Below are positions 1 to 8,793 of a stretch of DNA of 64,000 bases, piece by piece (positions within the stretch are counted from its first letter, which is position 1; each line of letters begins with the position of its first letter). A model generated the notes under the pieces. That model saw only the letters and a program-made list of their open reading frames with translations, searched no databases and had not been told where the DNA came from. The stretch is from the NCBI RefSeq assembly GCF_019903425.1, contig NZ_JACHUZ010000012.1:279404-343403 (forward strand). The letters are read 5' to 3'. The DNA comes from Vreelandella halophila (lineage in GTDB: Bacteria; Pseudomonadota; Gammaproteobacteria; Pseudomonadales; Oleiphilaceae). Made by a program: the position numbers and the translations under genes.

Positions 1-1161
1 GACAAGGAAACCTTCCTCTCGACCGTGTAAACTCCGCTTGTCTGCATGCTCCTCAACCGCCGCATCGGATTGACTGCTCCCGAAGTGAGCAAGCGCATAA
101 TCCCTGGTAAGCTCGTAAAGCCCTGCGAGACCTTTAGGGAAAGCTAGAACGACTACGAGCAGTATCAGCCCGAAGAGGATCGTCCACAGCTGCGGAAACA
201 GATCAGACAGGTACATCTCCGCTGTCTTGATCAACAACGCCCCAAACGCCGCTCCAAGCAGGGAGAAACGCCCCCCCACCGCGCACAGCACTACCAACTC
301 AACAGACAGTCCGATCCCAACCTGGGATGGCGATATGAAGCTTGCCTGTAGGGCATACATGGCACCGCCGATTGCGGAAAAAACAGCCGCCACCATGAAC
401 ACGAAGATTTTGAAATCTTCCACGCTGTAGCCGGAAAAACGGACACGGTTTTCCTCATCGCGGACGGCAATCAGCACCCGTCCCGCACGGCTGCTCAGTA
501 TCCATTGCCCCAACAATATGCATCCAAGCAGAAGGAAGACGCAGATGTAGTAGATGACGTAGCGCGCACTGTCGGTGGTGATGTCCCATCCCAACAGGGT
601 CTGGAAGTCAGTAATACCGTTTGCGCCCCCGGTATACCCCTGCTGGCCCACAATCAGAATACTCATCGCGGCCGCAAGCGAAAGCGTCACAATCGCAAAG
701 TAGACGCCACTGACCCGCCGTTTGAACAACGCATAGCCAAATACATACGCCACAGCTGCGGGAATGAGCAATAGAGCTGCAAGGGTAAAGCTGAAGCTGT
801 TGAAGGGCTCCCACCACCAGGGAAGTGCGGTAAGTTGGTTCCAGTCCATAAAGTCGGGAATCCCCGGAGTAGATTGCCTAGCGGTAGCTTCGGGGGTCGA
901 AGCTTCAAGTTTCAGGAACATCGCCATGGCGTAGCCGCCAAGTCCAAAGAACACCCCTTGCCCAAGGCTCAGCATACCCCCGTACCCCCAGCACATCACC
1001 AGGCCGATGGCGACAAACGCCAACGCAAGATACCGGCCGAGCAGATTCAGGAAGTACCCATTAAAAGCCAGCGGCAAGACCACCAGCAGGAGCGCCGCGA
1101 ATACCCCCAAGCAAATCAACCACTCCAAGCGGCCACCGAGAAGTCGCAGAATTGTCGTCAT
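1..1161 (-). CDS. urtC: Urea/short-amide ABC transporter permease UrtC (partial, runs off left edge)
   Basis: Inner-membrane permease of the branched-chain-amino-acid/urea (HAAT) ABC family. The frame is open from an ATG at 1161 to base 1, giving 387 codons without a stop, so the C-terminus lies outside the window. Visible are several hydrophobic segments and family-typical stretches such as CWGYGGMLSLGQGVFFGLGG (about residues 57-76) and the EENRVRFSGY loop. GGAGGT sits just before the ATG. It starts 11 bases after the stop of the other permease gene, in the order A-B-C expected for urt/fmd transport operons. The substrate could be urea or, given the formamidase next door, formamide and other short amides. 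Confidence 0.9.
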   Translation of the reverse strand, partial: MTTILRLLGGRLEWLICLGVFAALLLVVLPLAFNGYFLNLLGRYLALAFVAIGLVMCWGYGGMLSLGQGVFFGLGGYAMAMFLKLEASTPEATARQSTPGIPDFMDWNQLTALPWWWEPFNSFSFTLAALLLIPAAVAYVFGYALFKRRVSGVYFAIVTLSLAAAMSILIVGQQGYTGGANGITDFQTLLGWDITTDSARYVIYYICVFLLLGCILLGQWILSSRAGRVLIAVRDEENRVRFSGYSVEDFKIFVFMVAAVFSAIGGAMYALQASFISPSQVGIGLSVELVVLCAVGGRFSLLGAAFGALLIKTAEMYLSDLFPQLWTILFGLILLVVVLAFPKGLAGLYELTRDYALAHFGSSQSDAAVEEHADKRSLHGREEGFLV

Positions 1162-1172
1162 GATACCTCCTC

Positions 1173-2096
1173 TCATTGCCGCACTTTCAGGGTGAACAGT
1201 CCCTGCGGGCGCAGCATGATAATGCCGATCACCACCATCAGAGTAAGCACCTTGGCCATGGACCCGGTTATGAAGAACTCAAGGATCGACTGCGCCTGAG
1301 CTATGGAGAACGCTGATGCCACCGTTCCAAGCAGACTCGCCGCGCCACCAAGAACCACTACAAGAAATGTGTCGACCAGGTACTGCGCACCTGCAGTCGG
1401 CGTGGTTGCACTGATCGTGGTAAACGCGGAACCCGCTATGCCTGCCAGACCGCAACCAAGCGCAAACGTATTGCGATCCACCTTGGCGGTATTGATTCCA
1501 ACAGCGTTGGCCATGGCCCGGTTCTGGGTTGTGGAGCGTACTCGCATCCCCCATCGCGCCCTGTAGAGCAGAATCGAAACAATCACTGTCATCGCGATCG
1601 CGATGCACATCACGAACAGATCCGACCGGGAGAGGAAAAGCATCTGTGACAGTTGAATACTGCCCTGCAGCCAGTCCGGTGCATCAGCACTTACACCGCG
1701 CCCCCCAAAAATGGAACGAAAGATCTGCTGCATGATCAAGCCTACCGCCCAGGTCGCCAGCAATGTATCCAAAGGCCTTTTATAGAGATGGCGGACCAGT
1801 CCGTATTCGAGTAAGTACCCCACTCCAAACGCGACCAGGAACGACAGCACAATGGCCACAGGGAAGTAATACGAAAAAAGCCCGGGTGCATAGGATTCGA
1901 ACATTGTGGCGACAACGTAGGTGGCGTACGACCCGAGAGTAAGAAACTCTCCATGCGCCATGTTAATGACTCCCATCTGGCCAAATATGATGGCGAGCCC
2001 AAGTGCCATAAGCAGGAATACACCGAAGAGACTAAGCCCCGCGATCCCCTGCATGGCCATGATGGTGGCAATTTCCGACGTGGTGTAACCGCCCAT
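1173..2096 (-). CDS. urtB: Urea/short-amide ABC transporter permease UrtB
   Basis: Second permease of the HAAT-type transporter, 307 residues and almost wholly hydrophobic. The stretch GLAIIFGQMGVINMAHGEFL near residues 32-51 and the conserved loop around TQNRAMANAVGI (about 191-202) are typical of UrtB/LivH proteins. Some UrtB proteins carry a long N-terminal periplasmic extension; this one does not. AGAGGTG lies a few bases before the ATG. It lies 63 bases after urtA and 11 before urtC. It would pair with UrtC in the membrane. The ATPase genes urtD and urtE would be expected beyond the left edge. Confidence 0.92.
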   Translation of the reverse strand: MGGYTTSEIATIMAMQGIAGLSLFGVFLLMALGLAIIFGQMGVINMAHGEFLTLGSYATYVVATMFESYAPGLFSYYFPVAIVLSFLVAFGVGYLLEYGLVRHLYKRPLDTLLATWAVGLIMQQIFRSIFGGRGVSADAPDWLQGSIQLSQMLFLSRSDLFVMCIAIAMTVIVSILLYRARWGMRVRSTTQNRAMANAVGINTAKVDRNTFALGCGLAGIAGSAFTTISATTPTAGAQYLVDTFLVVVLGGAASLLGTVASAFSIAQAQSILEFFITGSMAKVLTLMVVIGIIMLRPQGLFTLKVRQ

Positions 2097-2159
2097 AATG
2101 CACCTCTTTGATGGTGGGATGGCGGAGGTCGCAAATAACGACCTCCGACGTCGTCACGG

Positions 2160-3419
2160 TTATTCCATTTCGTCCGGATCGATATCGACGTCTTCAGGGA
2201 AGGGGTCGGGTTCGATCAAGTCGGACTCATAAACCACTTCCGCGGTCCCATCCGACTGCCATTGACCAATCCGCAGTTTGCTCCACAGATGTTGGTTCTC
2301 TTCGTGCACCCGGACGTAGCCTTCTGGCACATCATCAAACTCCATGCCACGCGCAGCCTCACGCACCTTGTCCACGTCGAAAGATTCAGCCTTCTCCACA
2401 GCACGCTTCCAGATCCAGGGCCCCAGGTAGGCCGCCTGGGTAACATCGCCAATGACACTGTCTTCGCCATGCATTTCCTTGAACTCCTCAACGAATTCCT
2501 TGTTGTGAGGGTTATCCAGACTCTGGAAATATTTCATGGCCGAGTAATGGCCCTCGACATTCTCAGCGCCAATCGCCTTGACCTCGTCTTCCGTCACAGA
2601 GTTCGTCAACACGGTCTGGTTGTCGGCGTTGATCCCGGCACTATTCAGCTGGGACCAGAAAGACACATTGCTGTCGCCAGCGATAATGCTGTAGACCACA
2701 TCGGGGTTCTTCAGCCGGATCTGATTGATAGCGGATCGAAAATTGGTGTGCCCCAGAGGGAAGTACTGCTCGGCAACGACCTTGGCACCGAGCTCATTCT
2801 CGATGTGATGCCGGGCAATGGCGTGAGATGTACGCGGCCAAATGTAATCCGAGCCAATAAGATAATAGGTGTCGGCATTCTCTTTTTCATGAACCCAGTT
2901 CAGTCCAGCAATGATTTGCTGGGTAGCTTCCTGCCCTTGGTAGAACACATTAGGTGAAGCCTCCAGGCCTTCGTAGAAGGTGGGGTAATACAGCAGCCCG
3001 TTGTTTTCTTCGAAAACTGGTAATACAGCCTTCCGCGAGGCCGAGGTCCAGCATCCGAAAACGGCCGCCACATCATCACTTTCCAAGAGACTGGATGCCC
3101 TTTCAGCGAACGTCGGCCAGTCACTTGCACCGTCTTCGACCTCAGTTTCAATCTGACGACCCAGAACGCCGCCCGACTCGTTGATCTGGCGAATGGCAAG
3201 CTGCTCGGCCTCGACTGAGCCGGTTTCACTGATAGCCATCGTGCCCGTGAGAGAATGTAGGATGCCAACCTCGACAGTGTCGTCGGTGACGGCAAGGCCA
3301 GTCGTGTTGACTTCATCCGTGGGGTACTCTTCGTTGGCACCGACGGATGAAGCACCCGCCCCCGCAAGAGCGGCGATTGTTAGGGCCGCAATACTTTTGC
3401 GCCAATTGGAATGTTGCAT
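2160..3419 (-). CDS. urtA: Urea/short-amide ABC transporter substrate-binding protein UrtA
   Basis: Periplasmic binding protein of 419 residues. The start at 3419 is chosen because AAGGAG precedes it at good spacing and because it yields a clean Sec signal peptide (MQHSNWRKS, then a hydrophobic run ending near VGA). The longer frame from 3527 has no such support. The mature protein begins with a type I periplasmic-binding domain (VEVGILHSLTGTMAISE) and keeps the UrtA-like FGCWTSASRK and YYPTFYEG segments. It is the first gene of the transporter operon and is divergent from formamidase. In Methylophilus, relatives named FmdD bind short amides, so formamide is as likely a ligand as urea. Confidence 0.9.
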   Translation of the reverse strand: MQHSNWRKSIAALTIAALAGAGASSVGANEEYPTDEVNTTGLAVTDDTVEVGILHSLTGTMAISETGSVEAEQLAIRQINESGGVLGRQIETEVEDGASDWPTFAERASSLLESDDVAAVFGCWTSASRKAVLPVFEENNGLLYYPTFYEGLEASPNVFYQGQEATQQIIAGLNWVHEKENADTYYLIGSDYIWPRTSHAIARHHIENELGAKVVAEQYFPLGHTNFRSAINQIRLKNPDVVYSIIAGDSNVSFWSQLNSAGINADNQTVLTNSVTEDEVKAIGAENVEGHYSAMKYFQSLDNPHNKEFVEEFKEMHGEDSVIGDVTQAAYLGPWIWKRAVEKAESFDVDKVREAARGMEFDDVPEGYVRVHEENQHLWSKLRIGQWQSDGTAEVVYESDLIEPDPFPEDVDIDPDEME

Positions 3420-3615
3420 GGAATGCTCCTTATCGTTGGCAAATGATGCGCTACGACAAAGAGCAACGGTCATGCCACAGGGACCACCGAGATCCGTTAA
3501 AGTTGAACCAAACAAGACCAAAAACACTGCAAGACAGAAGGTTAGCTACAGTCGAGTGCCACTACCGGAGAGCATTCAGCTCCGCTCCCTGTCAATGGAG
3601 CACAGTAGTGGTTTC

Positions 3616-3669
3616 TGACAATGTCACTTTGTCAGCCGTAACAATCCGACATTGTCACTGACATTGCTT
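3616..3669. promoter_or_regulatory. Repeated TGACA-N-TGTCA palindromes, candidate activator (enhancer) sites
   Basis: Two near-identical inverted repeats lie here: TGACAATGTCA (3616-3626) and CGACATTGTCA (3647-3657), centred 31 bases apart (about three helical turns). A further half-site TGACATTG starts at 3659 and an extra TGTCA lies at 3630-3634. They sit roughly 100-145 bases upstream of the transcription start predicted from the sigma-54 promoter. That is the usual position for binding sites of an enhancer-binding protein, and such a gene lies downstream at 5557. They could also influence the divergent transporter operon. The palindromes are seen; their use by that activator is inferred. 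Confidence 0.6.
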
Positions 3670-3734
3670 GACGCCGAGGGCTTGGCATTGTGAGTACGCC
3701 CCTTCTTACGGGGGGTTCCTGTCAGCCGCATAGC

Positions 3735-3750
3735 TGGCATAGATCCTGCC
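3735..3750 (+). promoter_or_regulatory. Sigma-54 (-24/-12) promoter of the formamidase operon
   Basis: TGGCATAGATCCTGCC carries GG at 3736-3737 and GC at 3748-3749, separated by exactly ten bases, as required for RpoN promoters; the consensus TTGC at -12 is CTGC here. Transcription should start near 3761, about 80 bases before the fmdA ATG. A sigma-54 activator encoded three genes downstream and palindromes upstream make this assignment more than a chance match. Confidence 0.72.
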
Positions 3751-3841
3751 TCAGTGCGCTATAGGAACGTTAACCGAACCACCCCGGCGACATGGGAGTC
3801 GGTTTTCCCGAAGCGAAGGCGACCCAGAAGGAGCGCACCCA

Positions 3842-5071
3842 ATGAGCGAAACCACTATTAAGATCGACCTGTCCAAGTCTCCTGGAGAGCACGACAACAT
3901 CCATAACCGTTGGCATCCGGATATTCCAATGATCACTACGGTCGAGCCCGGGACCGAACTTACACTGGAGTGCATGGATTGGACGGGGGGCCAAGTCAGC
4001 AATAATGACAGTGCCGAAGACGTCCGAGATGTCGACCTCTCCGAGGTGCACTATCTCACTGGCCCCATTGGCGTTAAGGGTGCCGAACCCGGAGACCTTC
4101 TGGTCGTTGATATCCTCGACCTTGGAGCCTTCGAAAACGAGCAGTGGGGATTCAACGGTATGTTCGCCCAGGAAAATGGCGGCGGTTTCCTCACAGACCT
4201 TTATCCTGAGGCCCGAAAGTCCATCTGGGACTTTCACGGCATCTACGCTAATTCACGCCACGTCCCTGGCGTCAACTTCGCTGGCATCATGCATCCGGGA
4301 CTTATCGGGTGCCTGCCCTCAAAAGAACTTCTGGAGGAGTGGAATCGTCGAGAGCAGGAACTGATCGACACGGATCCACACCGCGTTCCCGAATTGGCCA
4401 CTGCCCCATATGCGCCAACTGCGCACATGGGACGCATGACTGGTGCCAAAGCCAAGGAAGCAGCAGCGGAAGCTGCTCGTACCGTACCCCCACGGGAGCA
4501 TGGCGGTAACTGCGACATCAAGGATTTGACCAAAGGTTCTCGGGTGTTTTTCCCCGTCTACGTGCCGGAGGCAGGGCTCTCCATGGGGGACTTGCACTTC
4601 TCTCAAGGGGACGGGGAAATTACTTTCTGCGGCGCGATCGAAATGGCTGGCTGGATTCGTGTGCGAGTCAATCTTATTAAGGATGGTGTTCGCAAGTACG
4701 CTGTGCGCAACCCCATTTTTCAGCCAAGCACTCTGCAACCTGAGTACAAAAAACATCTGATCTTCGAAGGCATTTCGGTAACAGACTCCGGCAAACAACA
4801 CTACCTCGACGCTCACCTAGCCTACCGACAGGCATGCGTTAATGCCATCGAGTATCTCAAGCAATTTGGTTACAGCGGTGCACAAGGGTACGCCATCCTT
4901 GGCACTGCACCAGTGCAGGGACATATCAGTGGCATCGTCGACATCCCCAACGCCTGTGCAACGTTGTTCCTGCCCACGGAGATCTTTGATTTCGACATCA
5001 ACCCAACCACAGAGGGGCCCATCAAAATGGCACCTGCGGATGACATTCCGACAGCGCCCTGGAAAGGCTAA
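3842..5071 (+). CDS. fmdA: Formamidase (acetamidase/formamidase family)
   Basis: Cytoplasmic amidase hydrolysing formamide, and more weakly other short amides, to formate and ammonia. The 409-residue protein has the usual family length and the conserved stretches HNRWHPDIP (near residue 21), LTGPIGVKGAEPGDLLVVDI (about 71-90), PGVNFAGIMHPGLIGCLPS (about 141-159) and GDLHFSQGDGEITFCGAIEM (about 250-269), typical of FmdA/AmdA. AGAAGGAG precedes the ATG. It heads an operon with an FmdB-type zinc ribbon and an activator gene and is divergent from an amide/urea-type ABC transporter. Uptake, hydrolysis and control are thus encoded together as a nitrogen-scavenging module. Confidence 0.94.
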   Translation: MSETTIKIDLSKSPGEHDNIHNRWHPDIPMITTVEPGTELTLECMDWTGGQVSNNDSAEDVRDVDLSEVHYLTGPIGVKGAEPGDLLVVDILDLGAFENEQWGFNGMFAQENGGGFLTDLYPEARKSIWDFHGIYANSRHVPGVNFAGIMHPGLIGCLPSKELLEEWNRREQELIDTDPHRVPELATAPYAPTAHMGRMTGAKAKEAAAEAARTVPPREHGGNCDIKDLTKGSRVFFPVYVPEAGLSMGDLHFSQGDGEITFCGAIEMAGWIRVRVNLIKDGVRKYAVRNPIFQPSTLQPEYKKHLIFEGISVTDSGKQHYLDAHLAYRQACVNAIEYLKQFGYSGAQGYAILGTAPVQGHISGIVDIPNACATLFLPTEIFDFDINPTTEGPIKMAPADDIPTAPWKG

Positions 5072-5075
5072 GGCA

Positions 5076-5103
5076 AAAGCGGTCGGTTCCGACCGACCGC
5101 TTT
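5076..5103 (+). terminator. Perfect 12-bp hairpin between fmdA and fmdB
   Basis: AAAGCGGTCGGT (5076-5087) pairs perfectly with ACCGACCGCTTT (5092-5103) around a four-base loop. A short pyrimidine tract (CCTTCCC) follows rather than a clean run of T. It begins four bases after the fmdA stop codon and could end or attenuate transcription, lowering expression of fmdB and the regulator relative to fmdA. Confidence 0.55.
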
Positions 5104-5138
5104 CCTTCCCTAACATCCTGACCACGGAGGAGCAACCC

Positions 5139-5456
5139 ATGCCCATGTATGCCTACAGTTGTCCTGCTTGCGGCGATTTCGAAGCTTTTGTGCCCATCAG
5201 CGATCGCAACGATGACCAAAACTGCAAAACATGCGGAACATCCAGCCCACGCATCATTAAAGCACCTCGCCTATCCGCCCTCTCACCAACTCATCGCCGG
5301 GCTCATGAGACGAACGAACGAAGCCAACACTCGCCCTCTCACAGTTGTTGTGGCGGTCACCAAAACAGTACAGCTGCCCAAGCCGGTTCTGAGAACAGGA
5401 AAGCCACACCCCCACGTCAACCGCGAACGAAACGACCCTGGATGCTTGGGCACTAG
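5139..5456 (+). CDS. fmdB: FmdB-type zinc-ribbon protein
   Basis: Small protein of 105 residues opening with MPMYAYSCPACGDFEAF, the hallmark of the FmdB putative regulatory zinc ribbon, with a second cysteine pair CKTCG about 20 residues later. The rest is Ser/Thr/His-rich, low in complexity, and contains a CCGGH cluster. GGAGGAGC precedes the ATG at 5139; the frame extends upstream into fmdA but has no better start. FmdB was named from the formamidase operon of Methylophilus, where a regulatory role was proposed. Its molecular function remains unclear. Confidence 0.82.
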   Translation: MPMYAYSCPACGDFEAFVPISDRNDDQNCKTCGTSSPRIIKAPRLSALSPTHRRAHETNERSQHSPSHSCCGGHQNSTAAQAGSENRKATPPRQPRTKRPWMLGH

Positions 5457-5556
5457 TGCTGATCACCCGAGGCTTGTGATCCTCCTACAACGCCTCTCTT
5501 GGCCTCCAGATTCAAGCCACTTTGGACACTGAAATGCGTATTGCGAGGAGAACAGG

Positions 5557-7188
5557 ATGTCCGACGACGACCTATCCGACGTACCAACAATGCGCGAGGA
5601 ACTTGTCACGATCCTTGAGATGTCCAAGCTTCTTGAGAAGCCTCTGGATCCAGGAAATACCATTGAAGGTATCCTGCGGCTTATCGCCCAATTATGCGGG
5701 TTGAACTGCGGTCGTGTGGCCCTCCCGAACCAAACCACAGGGGCGATGGAAATCTATCACCACTATGGTCTCTCAGAAGCCAACGTCGAACATGGCCGAT
5801 TTGATCTGAGGAAGGGGGAAGGCGTAACTGGTCACGTCATGCGAACCGGCTCAATCGGCCTAGTTCCGGACGTGGACGACGAGCCGCTCTTTGTCCGCCG
5901 CGTTACGGAAACCAGCGGCGTTACATCGAATGAACGACTTGCATTCATTGCCGTGCCCATCCTGGAAGCGGGCTCGCCAATCGGGGTTCTGTCTGTTCAG
6001 CGGGAAACGGATATGGCCCGGCCATTCCACCTGGACATCAGCCTGTTACGCGTGGCTAGTGCCATGATCGGACAGGTCCTGCGCATCAACGAATTCGTCG
6101 AGGAAAAGACCTCCCATCTTGTCCAGGAAAACCAAACACTGCGTAACACGCTCACCGCGGAGGAAATGGTTAACAATGGCGTAGCGCACGGTGTCATCGG
6201 CTCCAGCCCTACACTGATGGATGCACTTAAGCAGGCAAATCAGGTGGCAGATACAGAAGCACCGATCCTACTGCTGGGCGAATCGGGAACAGGTAAGGAA
6301 AAGTTTGCCCGAATGATTCACCAGCAAAGTTCGCGCAGCGAGCAACCATTCATCTCGATTAATTGCTCCGCGATCCCAGCAGACCTTCAAGAGGCCGAAC
6401 TTTTCGGGCACGTAAAAGGTAGCTTCACTGGAGCTACAAGCGCAAAGTCCGGAAAGCTGACTTTAGCTGATGGTGGCACTCTTTTTTTGGATGAGATCGG
6501 TGACATGCCACTCAGCCTCCAGGCCAAACTCCTACGTACACTCCAGGAAAAGCAGGTTGATCCGATCGGGGCTACCCACAGCATCCCCGTGGACTTCCGG
6601 CTCATAAGTGCGACCCATGCTCCTCTTATGGATTACGTCAATCAGGGGCACTTCCGGCTCGACCTTTTCTACCGCATCAATGTCGTCCCCATCGAACTCC
6701 CTGCCTTACGCCATCGAGATGGAGATATTCGACGTATTGCTCTCCATCACTTGAATGAAATAAATCATCAGCACAATCGGAATGCAGTACTTAGCCGCGG
6801 TGCCCTTGCTCTATTGGAAAGCTTCCCATGGCCTGGCAATGTTCGCCAATTGATCAATGTCCTGGAGCGTGCGGTTCTGACTGCTGAGTCCAACCAGATC
6901 GATGACAGCCTGGTCCAAGTAATCCTTGCGAACGAGGGCGCTATCAATCTTCCCGAACGATCCAATCCAGAGGAGTTCCCTGACACCTTACCCACCACAA
7001 ACACCTACCACGAGCATCATGATATACATGCAGGGCGGCGTTATGAGTGGGTCCGGCATGAGGAAGCTAAAAATATCCGGGAAGCTCTACACGAAGCGGA
7101 AGGTAACAAGACGCAAGCAGCCCAACTCCTCAATCTCACCGTGCGGCAATTGCGCTATCGAATCCAAAAATTAAATCTAGACCCATGA
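5557..7188 (+). CDS. Sigma-54-dependent activator (GAF, AAA+, Fis-type HTH), probable regulator of formamide use
   Basis: Enhancer-binding protein of 543 residues with NifA-like architecture. An N-terminal GAF domain (about 30-175) is followed by a linker helix, then the AAA+ domain with Walker A GESGTGKE (241-248), Walker B GGTLFLDEI (306-314) and the WPGNVRQL segment. A C-terminal Fis-type helix-turn-helix closes it (GNKTQAAQLLNLTVRQLRYR). The sigma-54-contacting loop reads GSFTGA (near 289) instead of GAFTGA, a conservative variant. AGGAGAACAGG precedes the ATG. Its place in the fmdA operon and the sigma-54 promoter upstream suggest it activates fmdA and perhaps itself. The GAF ligand, possibly an amide or a nitrogen signal, is unknown. 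Confidence 0.9.
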   Translation: MSDDDLSDVPTMREELVTILEMSKLLEKPLDPGNTIEGILRLIAQLCGLNCGRVALPNQTTGAMEIYHHYGLSEANVEHGRFDLRKGEGVTGHVMRTGSIGLVPDVDDEPLFVRRVTETSGVTSNERLAFIAVPILEAGSPIGVLSVQRETDMARPFHLDISLLRVASAMIGQVLRINEFVEEKTSHLVQENQTLRNTLTAEEMVNNGVAHGVIGSSPTLMDALKQANQVADTEAPILLLGESGTGKEKFARMIHQQSSRSEQPFISINCSAIPADLQEAELFGHVKGSFTGATSAKSGKLTLADGGTLFLDEIGDMPLSLQAKLLRTLQEKQVDPIGATHSIPVDFRLISATHAPLMDYVNQGHFRLDLFYRINVVPIELPALRHRDGDIRRIALHHLNEINHQHNRNAVLSRGALALLESFPWPGNVRQLINVLERAVLTAESNQIDDSLVQVILANEGAINLPERSNPEEFPDTLPTTNTYHEHHDIHAGRRYEWVRHEEAKNIREALHEAEGNKTQAAQLLNLTVRQLRYRIQKLNLDP

Positions 7189-7226
7189 TTTACGGTTCTT
7201 AGCGGGTTAGCCCGAAACCAAGCTAG

Positions 7227-8793
7227 CCCGGATTTCTCACGAGAAGGCAGTAAAAGGAAGGAAGAAGCGGCTTAAAGTGGTAGAATTTCAGGACCTTACA
7301 CCAAAAACACACCACCAAAGCCGCTATCCAGAATGGTACCTGAAAAACTCGCCTTCTCGCCACTCGGTCCCGCCTCATTGAAGCCGATTTCTCCGGTGGC
7401 CACATCAGTTCCGACGCCGGATTATTGTTGCTGCGCGAAGTCGATAAATGCCATGGCCTCACCCGCCAGCTTGCTGGCGCATTGAACGATTCACGCATGA
7501 GCTCGAAGGTTCGCCACTCTCTGCCCTCGATGGTGGCCCAGCGGGTGTAGGGGCTGGCAGCCGGCTACGAGGACTTCAACGATCACCAGCAACTGCGCTT
7601 TGACCAGATCCTGCAAAGCGCCATCGGCCGGGATCAGGCCCTGGCCGGCGAGTCCACGCTGAGCCAGATGGAGCGCGGCGTGGATCGCCAGGCGGTTGTC
7701 GAGGCCCACCGGGTGCTGTGGCAGCAGTTCATTGACCAGCATGAGGCGCCACCCAAAGAGCTGGTGCTGGATTTTGATGGCACCGATATTCCTTTGCACG
7801 GTGAGCAGCCGGCCAAGCACTTTCACCGGTATTACGATCATCACTGCTATCTGCCGCTGTACGTGTTCTGCGGCCGCCACTTGCTGGTCAGCTACCTGCG
7901 CCCGAGCTATTACAGCGATGCCCGCCACAGCTGGGCCATCCTGGCGCTGCTGGTGCGTTTCATCCGCCAGCACTGGCCGGCTACCCGGATCGTGTTCCGC
8001 GGCGATGCCGGCTTCTATCGCCCGAGGCTGCTCGAATGGTGCGACCGCAACGGCGTGGACTACCTGGTCGGGTTCAGCAAAAACAATAAACTGCTGGATG
8101 AGGTCAAAATCCCGATGGCGCGGGTGCGCCACTATTACCGGCAAGCCGGGGAGAAAATGAGTGGCGTTTACCGCTTCCAGTATCGGGCTCGAAGCTGGAA
8201 ACGTTCGCGCTGGATCGTCTCCCGGCTGGAGCATAGCGAACTCGGTGCTAACCCGCGCTTTATCATCAGCTCACGCTACGACGATGGCGCCAAACTCTAT
8301 TACCAGCGGTACTGCGCTCGTGGCGACATGGAGAACCGGATCAAGGACCAGCAGCTGGATCTGTTCGCGGATCGTTCATCAAGTACCGACTGGTGGGCCA
8401 ACCAGTGGCGGCTGTTGCTGTCAGGCTTTGCCTACACGCTGTTCGAGCGCCTGCGCCGGTATCTGAAAAACACTGTCTTCGAGCGCATGAGCATCCATAA
8501 CCTGCGACTGAAGCTGATCAAGGTCGCGGCGGTAGTGATCCGCAATACCCGGCGTATCCGGCTGATGATCAGCGAGCACTATCCTTGGAAAGATGAACTC
8601 AGCCAGCTCGTTGGCCGGCTTGTCCCGACATAAATCCAACGGGCGCCCCCGGCCCGAACCAATGGGGAAGGGGGCAGTGTATCCAGAGCCGGCTCAGCGG
8701 TCAGAATCTGATCTAAGGCGAGCCCTGCGAGTCTTGGCCGGGGCGACTACACTGGCAGAAACACAGCCTCCGGGCATTCGTGAGAAATCCGGG
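7227..8793 (+). mobile_element. IS1380-family insertion sequence, inactivated
   Basis: A 1567-base element with perfect 16-base terminal inverted repeats beginning CCCGGATTTCTCACGA (7227-7242, mirrored at 8778-8793). It is flanked on both sides by CTAG (7223-7226 and 8794-8797), the likely target duplication; IS1380 elements make 4-5 base duplications. The single transposase gene is broken by a frameshift and a nonsense codon, so the copy cannot move by itself unless complemented. The insertion lies directly after the stop codon of madM. Confidence 0.85.
7333..8633 (+). pseudogene. IS1380-family transposase, broken by a frameshift and a stop codon
   Basis: DDE transposase of about 433 codons if repaired. 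The gene begins MVPEKLAFSPLG at 7333, then one base is missing near 7369-7371. After this the reading continues as RLIEADFSGGHISSDAGLLL, the usual IS1380 N-terminus. A TAG at 7548-7550 interrupts V-Y-G-L, probably a changed Tyr codon. The rest, open from 7551 with an internal ATG at 7668, runs intact to 8633 and contains the acidic residues of LDFDGTDIPLHG, FRGDAGFYRP and YCARGDMENRI, the likely D, D and E of the catalytic triad. The intact stretch could still make a truncated protein, but the N-terminal DNA-binding part would be lost. Confidence 0.85.

Noticed and set aside
3547..3561. A second sigma-54 promoter, toward urtA (TGGCAC on the minus strand)
   Set aside because: The -24 part is perfect but the following GC is 12, not 10, bases away, so it should not work.
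7668..8633. An intact 321-residue transposase
   Set aside because: The frame continues upstream as the conserved IS1380 N-terminus behind a TAG and a frameshift, so it is the tail of a broken gene.
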